Positions 8,548-14,969 of a DNA stretch of 15,284 nucleotides are shown here, piece after piece (position 1 is the stretch's first letter; every line of letters begins with the position of its first letter). The notes beneath the pieces are model-generated. The model was not told where the DNA came from and searched no databases. It saw only the letters and a program-made list of their open reading frames with translations. Location of the stretch: positions 4,318 through 19,601 of the forward strand of contig JAGWAK010000024.1 in the NCBI GenBank assembly GCA_021296435.1, in the 5' to 3' direction. Origin of the DNA: Acidimicrobiia bacterium (GTDB lineage: Bacteria; Actinomycetota; Acidimicrobiia; Acidimicrobiales; CATQHL01). A program made the translations under genes and the position numbers.

Positions 8548-9638
8548 CAGGAACTCACCTCTTCGCCGGTTCCGGTGCCGTTGGCGAGACGCAGTCCCCC
8601 AGCGGTCCGGCCGGCGGCGCGGTTGGCGGCCGCGGCGGCCTCACCCTCCAGCGAACCGGCGGGGTAGAAGCAGGCGAAGAGGTGCTCGGTGTCGTCGCCG
8701 ATCGAGAGCGGTGGCGCCTCGCTGAGGCAGCGCGGTTGCGCGTGCGCGCAGCGCGGTGCGAAGGCGCAGCCCGCCGGCAGTTTTGCCAGGTCGGGGGGAC
8801 GTCCCGGGATGATCTGCAACCGGGTGTGGCTGGGATGCGCCACCTTCGGGATCGACTCGAACAGGGCCTTCGTGTAGGGATGGCGCATTGCCGTGAACAG
8901 TCGCAGGGTCGGCGCCTTCTCCACGATCCGTCCCGCGTACATCACGATCACCTCGTCGGTCCGTCCGGCGACCACGCTGAGATCGTGGGTGATGAGGATC
9001 ATCGCCATCCGGTGCTGGCGGCGCAGGCGGTCCAGCAGGTCGAGGATCTGCTTCTGCACGGTCACGTCCAGTGCCGTCGTGGGCTCATCGGCGATCAGCA
9101 GCTTCGGCTCGCAGGCGAGGGCGATGGCGATCATCACCCGCTGGCGCATCCCACCGGAGAGCTGGTGGGGGTACTCCCGCAGCCGGCGATCGGGATCGGC
9201 GATGCCCACCTGCTCCAGCAGTTCCCGCGCCCTCCGCGTGGCGGCCTCGCGGGACAGCCGGCGGTGGTAGCGGAGACCCTCGCCGATCTGCCGGCCGATC
9301 TGGATGACCGGATTCAGCGTGGTCATCGGGTTCTGGAAGACCATGGAGGCCTCCACGCCCCAGATGTGCCGGCTCTCGGCGCGAGACAGGTTGCGGACGT
9401 CGCGCCCGTCGAGCAGGACGCGCCCGGTGCTGGTGGATGCGCCCGGCGGGAGCAGGTTCATGATGGAGCGCGCCGTGGCGGACTTGCCCGAACCCGACTC
9501 ACCCACGACGCCCAGCGTCTGCCCGCTGTGCAGGGCGAACGACACCCCGTCGACCGCCTTGAGGGCACCCCGCTCGGTGGCGAAGGAGGTGCGGAGATCC
9601 TCGACGACGAGCGTGGGAGTATCCGCGGGATGGCTCAC
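8547..9638 (-). CDS. Oligopeptide/dipeptide-type ABC transporter ATP-binding protein (OppD/DppD-like)
   Basis: Partner ATPase of the adjoining OppF-like protein; the two would form the heterodimeric motor of a peptide-type importer. It has 363 residues: Walker A GESGSGKS (46-53), Q-loop Q102 in VFQNPMTTLNP, signature LSGGM (160-164), Walker B LLIADE (180-185), D-loop TALD and switch H218 (ITHD). The C-terminal domain carries C291, C297, C304 and C323 in the spacing known from Opp/Dpp ATPases, some of which bind a [4Fe-4S] cluster. A 30-residue Ala/Gly/Arg-rich tail follows the last cysteine and looks disordered. The GTG at 9638 is chosen because the family N-terminus (TLVVEDLRTSF) follows within 10 residues; no strong ribosome site is visible. 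It is 58 nt after the ArsC-type gene, in a gap without an obvious promoter or hairpin. Confidence 0.92.
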   Translation of the reverse strand: MSHPADTPTLVVEDLRTSFATERGALKAVDGVSFALHSGQTLGVVGESGSGKSATARSIMNLLPPGASTSTGRVLLDGRDVRNLSRAESRHIWGVEASMVFQNPMTTLNPVIQIGRQIGEGLRYHRRLSREAATRRARELLEQVGIADPDRRLREYPHQLSGGMRQRVMIAIALACEPKLLIADEPTTALDVTVQKQILDLLDRLRRQHRMAMILITHDLSVVAGRTDEVIVMYAGRIVEKAPTLRLFTAMRHPYTKALFESIPKVAHPSHTRLQIIPGRPPDLAKLPAGCAFAPRCAHAQPRCLSEAPPLSIGDDTEHLFACFYPAGSLEGEAAAAANRAAGRTAGGLRLANGTGTGEEVSS

Positions 9639-9696
9639 TTGCGTCTCGGCCGGGTGGTCGCTGCGGGTGGGCGCGGAAGGTTGGCTGGCGGAGGGT

Positions 9697-10047
9697 TCAG
9701 AGCAACTCGAGAACCGTCTTCGGCGGCCTGGCGATGACGGCTCGCTCGCCGCGCACGACGACGGGCCGCTGCATGAGCTTCGGGTGCGCCGCCAGCAGTT
9801 CGACGACCTGCTCGGCGCTTGCCACGTCCTCGGAGGTCAGACCCAGGTCGCTGAAGTTCTTGTCGCGCCGCACCAGGTCTGACGGGTCGTTGTCCAAGAC
9901 CGCCAGAAGGGCCTCCAGAGCGGCCCGATCGAGAGGTTGCTTCAGGTACTGAACGACGTCGAACTCGACGTCTCGCTCTCGCAGCAGGTCGAGAGTTCTG
10001 CGCGAACTGCCTCAACCGGGGTTGTGGTACACGAGAATGTCGGCCAT
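9697..10047 (-). CDS. ArsC-family reductase with in-frame TGA at the catalytic cysteine (candidate selenoprotein)
   Basis: ArsC-type arsenate reductase fold (thioredoxin-like, glutaredoxin-dependent class), 116 residues if TGA is read through, the normal size. From ATG 10047 it reads MADILVYHNPG, then TGA (10014-10012), then GSSRRTLDLLRERDVEF. This aligns with the family motif HNPxCxxSRxxL, so codon 12 replaces the catalytic Cys (C12 in the R773 enzyme). The substrate-binding arginines are kept in LVRRDKNF, MQRPVVV and IARPPKTVLELL. No other stop or frameshift occurs, and the gene ends at its own TGA. It starts 9 nt after the SGNH gene; TAAGGT ends 6 nt before the ATG. No arsR or arsenite pump is nearby, so the physiological substrate may not be arsenate. 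Alternatives: a single nonsense mutation, a base-call error (TGC to TGA), or Cys insertion by a suppressor tRNA. ArsC homology is firm; selenocysteine is inference. Confidence 0.75.
9976..10008 (-). promoter_or_regulatory. SECIS-like stem-loops downstream of the in-frame TGA
   Basis: On the minus strand, two overlapping hairpins follow the TGA (10014-10012). The first pairs AGTTC (10008-10004) with GAACT (9998-9994) around loop GCGCA, its loop starting only 9 nt after TGA. The second pairs CTCTCG (9995-9990) with CGAGAG (9981-9976), 6 exact base pairs around loop ACCTGCTG, starting 23 nt after TGA and so within the range expected for a bacterial SECIS. The consensus guanosine in the first two loop positions is missing from the second hairpin but present in the first. 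The two cannot form together fully. The match is therefore partial. Confidence 0.35.
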
Positions 10048-10053
10048 GGGCGA

Positions 10054-10059
10054 ACCTTA
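10054..10059 (-). promoter_or_regulatory. Possible -10 element or ribosome site before the ArsC-family gene
   Basis: TAAGGT on the minus strand coincides with the stop codon of the SGNH gene and ends 6 nt before ATG 10047. It fits the TANNNT leaderless pattern, but the AAGG could also serve as a weak Shine-Dalgarno for translation from the upstream transcript. The sequence does not decide between them. Confidence 0.3.
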
Positions 10060-11787
10060 GCGGACCGCCTCCGGCGGATCGCCGAAGGGGTTCGGATCAT
10101 CACCCAGTCCCCAGGCGGGCGCGATCACGCCCCAGACCGCCTCGGCGAGACGGTTCCCGCCGTCGACGGTGAGGTGGACGCCGTCCTCGCGCCGCAGCCG
10201 GACACCGTCGATCTCGTCGACGTAGTCACCGTCGCCGTCGCTGAACAGCGCCCACGTGTCGATGTAGGTGATCTGAGGATGCCGGGCGGACACCTCGGCG
10301 TAGACCGCGTTCATGCGCTCGAGGCCGCCCGCCAGCCGCGACTCGCGGACCGGCGGCTGACCTACCCAGATGGTCTGGGTATCGGGCTGGCTCACCAGGG
10401 TCATGATGCGGTCGACGCGCTGGCGGTAGAGATCCAGCCACTCGTCGCCGAACCGGTCCAGGATCTCGCCCTCGTGCTCCACGTTCTGGAAGTCGTTGGC
10501 TCCGAAGAGCACCACGATCACATCCGGCCTGCTCTCGGTGAGCACGCCGGCCAGGTGCTGGGCCCAGTCGAAGAAGTCCGGGCGTGACAGCCCGGTTGCC
10601 GGCCGCGGGTCAAGGTCGATCCGCACGACGTCCGCCGGGCTGACGCGGGCCAGGCCTTCACCCAGGTCGCGGCTGATGGAGTCGCCGCCGACGTACATCA
10701 CCAGCGGCCTCTCCTCGTCGGGCATCCGCGGTGCCTCGAAAATGACCGGCTCGAAGGCTCCGGCTTCGGGGCCGGGCTCGCCCTCCTCGGATCCTGCTGC
10801 ATCCGGTGGCGGTTCGGCGTCCTCGGAGGCGGGAACGTAGCCCGGGGGGCATTCAGGGAGACCGGCGTCGTCCCCAGGCTCCTCGCCTGCCGGGTGGTCG
10901 GTGGCCGGGTCGTCGATGTCGGGTTCCTCGCTTGCCGGGTCGTCGGTAGCGGGGTCACCGGTGTCGGGCTCCTTTGGTGCCGGGTCGGTCTCGTCGGGCT
11001 CTTCGGATCCCGGGTCGTGGGTCGCGGGTTCGCCTACGTCGGGTTCGCCGGCGCCGTCCACGCCGTCGCGATCCGGGGTGGCCCCGCCGGGCTGTTCGGC
11101 CTCGGTGGGGTCCTCACTCGCATCGCCGGTGGTGGGAGCCGGTTCGGACCCGGTGACAACGCAGTCGACCCCCTCGATCGGTGTGACGAGACCGTCAAGC
11201 GGTGGGCCCGTCTCCGGTTCGGCATCAGCGGCCCCTTCGTCCTCGACAGCGACCCCGCCGTCCTCTACCGGAGGCATCGGCACCTCGTCCTGCGGATCCT
11301 CGGCTTGCGCCGCCGGTGGCGGAGACTCGGTCACCGCCGGGGCGGTTGCCCGGGCTCGGGCGATCAGGGCCTCGACGTCGTAGACCTGCTCCTCGCCGTC
11401 GAGCGCCTCGGCGAGCCGCTCGGCGGGACGGTTGAGCGAGAGGCCGTGGGCCAGGCGGTCGGCGACCTTGGCGGCCCCCAATGCGACGTCGCGTTGGGTC
11501 CCGAGGGGCTGGCGCTCGGCGAGCCCCACAAGGGCGCCGGAGCCCAGCAGGGCCCCGATCCCCAGCGCCACCAGCACCGCCACGACGACCTGGCGCGGCC
11601 GCAGCGGCCGCCGGCGGTCGGGCCGCAGCCCATCGGTGGCCAGGGGCCGGATGGGTGGCCAGGAGGGTCGGTCCTCTGGGGGAGCCCCCTGTGGCGGCGG
11701 CGGGTGCGGGGACGCCGGACGCCCGCCTGACGGCCGCGGCCCTTGCGGGGGTGGTGGCGTCGAGTCGGGGGGTGGACGGCGTGCCAT
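10057..11787 (-). CDS. Membrane-anchored SGNH-hydrolase-type (DUF459) protein, probable partner of the MBOAT acyltransferase
   Basis: 576 residues with four parts. Residues 1-66 are proline/arginine-rich and probably cytoplasmic. Residues 67-90 are a single transmembrane helix (VVVAVLVALGIGALLG and on) preceded by arginines, placing the rest outside. Residues about 145-350 are a low-complexity acidic Pro/Glu/Asp linker with about 15-residue imperfect repeats. Residues about 360-570 are an SGNH/GDSL-like domain of DUF459 type: block I GGDSIS with S370, block III GANDFQ, and block V DGVH with D535 and H538, so the catalytic triad is intact. Such proteins esterify or de-esterify envelope polysaccharides. 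Beginning 3 nt after the MBOAT gene, it probably accepts acyl groups delivered across the membrane and transfers them to a surface polymer. The acceptor polymer is unknown. The ATG at 11787 follows directly from that spacing. Confidence 0.85.
   Translation of the reverse strand: MARRPPPDSTPPPPQGPRPSGGRPASPHPPPPQGAPPEDRPSWPPIRPLATDGLRPDRRRPLRPRQVVVAVLVALGIGALLGSGALVGLAERQPLGTQRDVALGAAKVADRLAHGLSLNRPAERLAEALDGEEQVYDVEALIARARATAPAVTESPPPAAQAEDPQDEVPMPPVEDGGVAVEDEGAADAEPETGPPLDGLVTPIEGVDCVVTGSEPAPTTGDASEDPTEAEQPGGATPDRDGVDGAGEPDVGEPATHDPGSEEPDETDPAPKEPDTGDPATDDPASEEPDIDDPATDHPAGEEPGDDAGLPECPPGYVPASEDAEPPPDAAGSEEGEPGPEAGAFEPVIFEAPRMPDEERPLVMYVGGDSISRDLGEGLARVSPADVVRIDLDPRPATGLSRPDFFDWAQHLAGVLTESRPDVIVVLFGANDFQNVEHEGEILDRFGDEWLDLYRQRVDRIMTLVSQPDTQTIWVGQPPVRESRLAGGLERMNAVYAEVSARHPQITYIDTWALFSDGDGDYVDEIDGVRLRREDGVHLTVDGGNRLAEAVWGVIAPAWGLGDDPNPFGDPPEAVR
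10885..11046 (-). repeat. Imperfect ~45-nt tandem repeats coding for the acidic linker
   Basis: Within the SGNH protein (residues about 248-301) a unit of about 15 residues recurs: EPDVGEPATHDPGSE, a shortened EPDETDPAPK, EPDTGDPATDDPASE and EPDIDDPATDHPAGE, followed by EPGDD. The units have diverged in DNA, so this is an older or selected repeat rather than a fresh duplication. Pro/Asp/Glu/Thr composition suggests an extended wall-spanning spacer. Confidence 0.7.
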
Positions 11788-11790
11788 GGC

Positions 11791-13179
11791 TCAGAACTGG
11801 AAGTAGATGAAGGGCGCCACGCCCTCGGGGCCGAACTGTTCCAGGACGACGAGCCAGCAGGAGAAGGCCAGGGCGGTGACGAGCACGGGCAGGTGGCTGG
11901 CGGCCCGGAGCGTCGGTTCGGTGGCGGATCGCGGCCAGAACTGGGTCGCCAGGGCCACGGCGATCAACGCCACAGGAACCCACGTCAGGCTGGCGGGTTC
12001 GGCACCCCAGCCAGTGAAGAGCCGGCCCAGCACGTCGCCGGCCGCCCCCAACGACTCGGCCCGGAAGAGGATCCAGCCGAAGCAGACGAAGTGGAACGTG
12101 ACCACCCGGGCCACGACGCCCGGCAGGCGCCAGCCGAGCCGCCGCTCCACGAGCAGACCGAGGCCGTGGAGGGCGCCCCACAGCACGAACGTCCAGGCGG
12201 CGCCGTGCCAGAGGCCCCCGAGCAGCATGGTCAGCAGCAGGTTGCGGTCCCGGCGCCACTCCCCGCCGCGGTTGCCGCCGAGGGGGATGTAGAGGTAGTC
12301 CCGCAGCCAGCGGGACAGCGACAGGTGCCAGCGGCGCCAGAATTCCTGGATCGACGCCGCCCGGTACGGCTGGTTGAAGTTCTCGGGCAGGCGGATGCCC
12401 ATCAGCAGGGCCACCCCGATGGCGATGTCGGTGTACCCGCTGAAGTCGGCGTAGATCTGGATGGCGTAGCCGTAGACCCCCAGCAGCACCTCCAGCGAAC
12501 TGAAGCGGTCGGGGAAGGCGAACACGTCGTCCACCAGGGCCTCGGCCAGGTAGGTCGCCACGACCATCTTCTTGAACAACCCCGCGGCGATGAGTACGAC
12601 CGCCCGGGTGAAGTCGGTGTGGCGCAGGGTTCGCGGCTCGTTCAGCTGGGGGATCAGCTCGTGAGCCCGCACGATGGGTCCGGCCACCAGCTGGGGGAAG
12701 AAGGCCAGGTAGACGGCGAAGTCCAGCGGCCTGGCGGGCTCGGCGTCCCCCCGGTACACGTCGAGTACATAGCTGATGGCCTGGAAGGTGAAGAACGAGA
12801 TCCCTACCGGCAGGATGATGTTCAGCAGCGGCAGGTCGGCTGAGATGCCGAGGCCCTCCAGCGCGCTCTCGGCGCTGTCCACGAAGAATCCCGCGTACTT
12901 GAAGAACCCCAGCGAGGCCAGGTTGGCGGCGACGGCCACGCTGACGACGGCCCGCCGGGCGCCGGGATGCTGCAGCCGGCCCAGCCAGGTCGCAGCAGTC
13001 TGGTTCAGCACCGTGGAGGCCGCGATGAGGCCCACGAAGCGGGCGTCCCAGTAGGCGTAGAAGAAGTAGCTGGCGGCCAGCATGAACAGCTTCCACCAGG
13101 CGCGCCGACCCGGCATGAGCCACCCGACGGTCAGAACGACGATGAAGAAGAGGGCGAACGTGAAGGTGGGGAACAGCAT
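11791..13179 (-). CDS. MBOAT-family membrane O-acyltransferase (AlgI/PatA-like)
   Basis: Multi-pass membrane protein of 462 residues, the usual AlgI/DltB-class length, which moves an acyl group (often acetyl) from a cytoplasmic donor across the membrane. The N-terminus MLFPTFTFALFFIVVL is typical and fixes the start. Family landmarks are YADFSGYTDIAIGVALLMG, the FNQPYRAASIQEFWRRWHLS loop, LRDYLYIPLGGNRGGEW, and the active-site stretch with H325 (GGLWHGAAW) and H338 (LWGALHG), the second being the invariant catalytic histidine. It is first in the minus-strand run and lies 3 nt before the SGNH gene, the classic two-component O-acylation arrangement. About 207 nt upstream carry no gene. The acyl donor and acceptor polymer cannot be deduced; alginate is unlikely because no alginate genes are present. 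Confidence 0.92.
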   Translation of the reverse strand: MLFPTFTFALFFIVVLTVGWLMPGRRAWWKLFMLAASYFFYAYWDARFVGLIAASTVLNQTAATWLGRLQHPGARRAVVSVAVAANLASLGFFKYAGFFVDSAESALEGLGISADLPLLNIILPVGISFFTFQAISYVLDVYRGDAEPARPLDFAVYLAFFPQLVAGPIVRAHELIPQLNEPRTLRHTDFTRAVVLIAAGLFKKMVVATYLAEALVDDVFAFPDRFSSLEVLLGVYGYAIQIYADFSGYTDIAIGVALLMGIRLPENFNQPYRAASIQEFWRRWHLSLSRWLRDYLYIPLGGNRGGEWRRDRNLLLTMLLGGLWHGAAWTFVLWGALHGLGLLVERRLGWRLPGVVARVVTFHFVCFGWILFRAESLGAAGDVLGRLFTGWGAEPASLTWVPVALIAVALATQFWPRSATEPTLRAASHLPVLVTALAFSCWLVVLEQFGPEGVAPFIYFQF

Positions 13180-13386
13180 GCGGGGTCGGATTCAGTTCGG
13201 GTGAGCGGCGCCTCCGGCGGCGGTTCACACCACCGAAAGGCAAGCTACTACCGGCGGTTGCGCGCCCCGCGGACTTGTGGTTGCCCGGGCGGGGGCCGGG
13301 GTGCCGCTCTGCTTCTCCACGCACGGGCGAAGAGTCGTCGCAGCCCGACCCCCCGACCCCCACCCTCGTTCTCGGCTGCCGACCGG
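13180..13386. other. Intergenic region between the MBOAT start and the 3' end of the F420 oxidoreductase gene
   Basis: This 207-bp region should hold the promoter of the minus-strand MBOAT-led run and the 3' end of the oxidoreductase transcript. It is GC-rich with C-runs (around 13350-13365) and shows no convincing open frame, strong hairpin with T-tract, or repeat. Confidence 0.5.
13242..13247 (-). promoter_or_regulatory. Weak candidate -10 element upstream of the MBOAT gene
   Basis: TAGCTT on the minus strand fits TANNNT and lies 62 nt before the MBOAT ATG, implying a leader of about 55 nt. Unlike other starts here, the ATG itself has no TANNNT at 6-8 nt. No -35 match is visible. A GGAGG within the leader is about 31 nt from the ATG, too far to be its ribosome site. 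Confidence 0.2.
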
Positions 13387-14322
13387 TCAGCGGAACGTGG
13401 GGATGATCTCCTCCGCTATGCGTTGCAGGATCTCAGGGGTCTCGGCGGGTGACATGTTGAAGTCGGGGATGATGACCTCGTCGACGCCGGCGGCGTGGTA
13501 CTCGGCGAGCGTCTCGGTGACCTGCTCGACCGTCCCGATCAGGTGGGGGTGCGGTTTGGTGAGCCCCGCGGCGCGCTCGGCGGCTCCGGCGGAGTTGTGG
13601 CGCAGGTCCAGAAGCAGGGCGGCCGAGCGCTCGATCTCGCCCGGGTCCCGGCCGATTTCGGTACAGCAGCGGTCCAGCACGGCCATCTTCTGGATCAGGT
13701 GATCGGGCGAACCCCAGGTGTTCCATTCGTTGGCGAATCGGGCGGTGATGGGAAGCGTGCGGCGCTCGCCGCCACCGCCGATCATGAGCGGGAGCCTCCC
13801 CACCGGCTTGGGTGCCAGCGGGGCACCGTCGAGTTGGTAGTAGCGGCCGGCGAAGTCGGTCCGCTTGTTGGCGAACATGCCGGTGATGATCTCGCAGGCC
13901 TCCTCGAGGCGGTCCGCCCGCTCGCGCGCCGTGCCGTAGACGATGCCGTAGCGGCGGTGCTCGTTCTCCTGCCAGGCGGCGCCGAGGCCCAGGACGAAGC
14001 GCCCTCCGGAGATCCGGTCCACGGTCGCCGCCATCTTGGCCGTGACCGCGGGATGGCGGTAGGTGTTGCCCAGCACGAGATGGCCGAGGCGCACCCGCGG
14101 CACCGTGGCCGCCAGCGCCGCCATCAGCACCCAGGACTCGTTCACATCGGCCAGTTCGGGCTGGCCGTCGGGATAACCGGTCTTCATGGGGTAGCCCTCG
14201 GGCGGCGGCATGAAGTGGTCGGGTGCCCAGATGCCGTCCCAGCCGGCCGCCTCGGCGACCCCGCAGACGTGCCGCATATGTTCGAAGGAGTTGGAGGTGT
14301 CGAGCCAGAATCCGAAGCGCAT
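13387..14322 (-). CDS. LLM-class F420-dependent oxidoreductase
   Basis: Luciferase-like TIM-barrel flavin/F420 enzyme of 311 residues; cytoplasmic, substrate unknown. Landmarks: the first strand MRFGFWLDTS, the cofactor-site WAPDHF at 32-37, LGHLVLGNTYRHPAV, then ISGGRFVLGLGAAWQENEH, a family hallmark, and LPLMIGGGGERRTL later on. The frame extends upstream to 14502, but that part is Arg/Pro/Ser-rich and unlike the family. ATG 14322 is preferred over ATG 14331 because CATAAT ends exactly 7 nt before it, giving a leaderless start; using 14331 would add only MQP. It is divergent from the SnoaL-like gene with 146 bp between them. F420 use is inferred from family resemblance; FMN-dependent members exist. 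Confidence 0.9.
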   Translation of the reverse strand: MRFGFWLDTSNSFEHMRHVCGVAEAAGWDGIWAPDHFMPPPEGYPMKTGYPDGQPELADVNESWVLMAALAATVPRVRLGHLVLGNTYRHPAVTAKMAATVDRISGGRFVLGLGAAWQENEHRRYGIVYGTARERADRLEEACEIITGMFANKRTDFAGRYYQLDGAPLAPKPVGRLPLMIGGGGERRTLPITARFANEWNTWGSPDHLIQKMAVLDRCCTEIGRDPGEIERSAALLLDLRHNSAGAAERAAGLTKPHPHLIGTVEQVTETLAEYHAAGVDEVIIPDFNMSPAETPEILQRIAEEIIPTFR

Positions 14323-14329
14323 GGGTTGC

Positions 14330-14335
14330 ATTATG
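14330..14335 (-). promoter_or_regulatory. Putative -10 element of a leaderless promoter for the F420 oxidoreductase gene
   Basis: CATAAT on the minus strand differs from TATAAT at one base and ends 7 nt before ATG 14322. Transcription would start at the initiation codon. It also overlaps the alternative ATG at 14331, which argues against that codon as start. Confidence 0.5.
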
Positions 14336-14454
14336 GCCCGCGCCGGCCGGCTCGGGCTGCGGCGACTCGTCGAGGGCGGCGGCTGCGGCGTTCCACCGGC
14401 GGGGCGGAAGTGCGACCGCGTGGGGTCTCGCCCAGGCCATGCTCGAGTCCGACT

Positions 14455-14460
14455 TAGACT
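14455..14460 (+). promoter_or_regulatory. Putative -10 element of a leaderless promoter for the SnoaL-like gene
   Basis: TAGACT ends 8 nt before the GTG at 14469, consistent with transcription from or next to the start codon. No recognisable -35 box stands 16-18 nt upstream. It supports GTG 14469 over any further-upstream start in the open frame. Confidence 0.5.
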
Positions 14461-14468
14461 CGGCGTTT

Positions 14469-14951
14469 GTGACGACCCTGCCCGCCGGCGACCCCGGCGC
14501 ATCCCTCAACGCCGACGACCGCGCTGCGATCGCCGACCTGCTGTACGCCTATGCGTGGCACTTGGACCGCAACGAGCCCGAGGAGGTGGGCGAAGTGTTC
14601 ACCGAGGACGCCTCGCTCGACTACGGGCCGGAGTTCCCCACCATCGTCGGGCGTCGGGAGATCGTCGCCGCCGTGGCTCGCGGCCAGCAGGAGATCTTCA
14701 GCGCCTGCTCCCACCACATCTCCAACGTGCGCATCAGCCCCGACGGCGACGGCGAGGCAGCCGTCACGTCCTACGTCTACTCCTGGACCCAATATCGCAG
14801 CGGCGCGCCTGACGGTGACATGTGGGGGCAGTACCACTGCCGGGTCCGGCGCACCGCCAAGGGCTGGCGGATCGCCGAGATGGTGCTGCGCGTGGCGGGC
14901 ATGAAGAACTTCCACCGGGGGTCCATGCACCCGATCGGGCGCCGACCCTGA
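14469..14951 (+). CDS. SnoaL-like / NTF2-fold protein
   Basis: 160 residues with the cone-shaped alpha+beta barrel pattern of the SnoaL-like superfamily (polyketide cyclase, dehydratase and ring-hydroxylating subunit relatives). The N-terminal helix ADDRAAIADLLYAYAWHLD is followed by VFTEDASLDYG, the GRREIVAAV helix, SHHISNVRIS, and strands with GQYHCRVRRTAKGWRIAEM. The HH in ACSHHISN and the D/Y near the pocket are common in this group, but the reaction cannot be named. The frame is open upstream to 14223, but that part is Arg-rich and overlaps the divergent gene. GTG 14469 is chosen from the family N-terminus and the TAGACT element 8 nt before it. Divergent pairing with the F420 oxidoreductase suggests, without proving, related roles in small-molecule catabolism. 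Confidence 0.85.
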   Translation: MTTLPAGDPGASLNADDRAAIADLLYAYAWHLDRNEPEEVGEVFTEDASLDYGPEFPTIVGRREIVAAVARGQQEIFSACSHHISNVRISPDGDGEAAVTSYVYSWTQYRSGAPDGDMWGQYHCRVRRTAKGWRIAEMVLRVAGMKNFHRGSMHPIGRRP

Positions 14952-14969
14952 CCCTCGTCGGCGTGCGGG

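Noticed and set aside
9697..9897. Independent 66-residue small protein starting at TTG 9897
   Set aside because: It is the C-terminal half of an ArsC fold; the missing N-terminal half lies directly upstream in the same frame, interrupted only by the TGA at codon 12.
9635..10015. 126-codon minus-strand frame across the ArsC region
   Set aside because: Arg-rich out-of-frame shadow; the ArsC motifs are in another frame with correct spacing.
9697..10047. ArsC gene as an ordinary pseudogene
   Set aside because: Not excluded, but less likely: only one stop, exactly at the catalytic codon, with all other conserved residues and the frame intact.
9697..10047. Global reassignment of TGA as the explanation for the in-frame TGA
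   Set aside because: dnaE2, dapA, rnj, the OppD-type, MFS, MBOAT, F420 and SnoaL genes and the ArsC gene itself all end at TGA at family-appropriate lengths.
11225..13363. 712-codon minus-strand open frame overlapping MBOAT and SGNH genes
   Set aside because: It is in a different frame from the two recognised genes, Arg/Gly/Pro/Ala-rich, and without family motifs; a GC-rich shadow frame.
13180..13386. Possible small RNA or short gene in the 207-bp gap
   Set aside because: No open frame with a credible start and no strong stem-loop; C-runs look like GC-rich spacer.
14323..14502. N-terminal extension of the F420 oxidoreductase to 14502
   Set aside because: Extension is Arg/Pro/Ser-rich, overlaps the divergent SnoaL-like gene and ignores the ATG with a -10 element 7 nt upstream.
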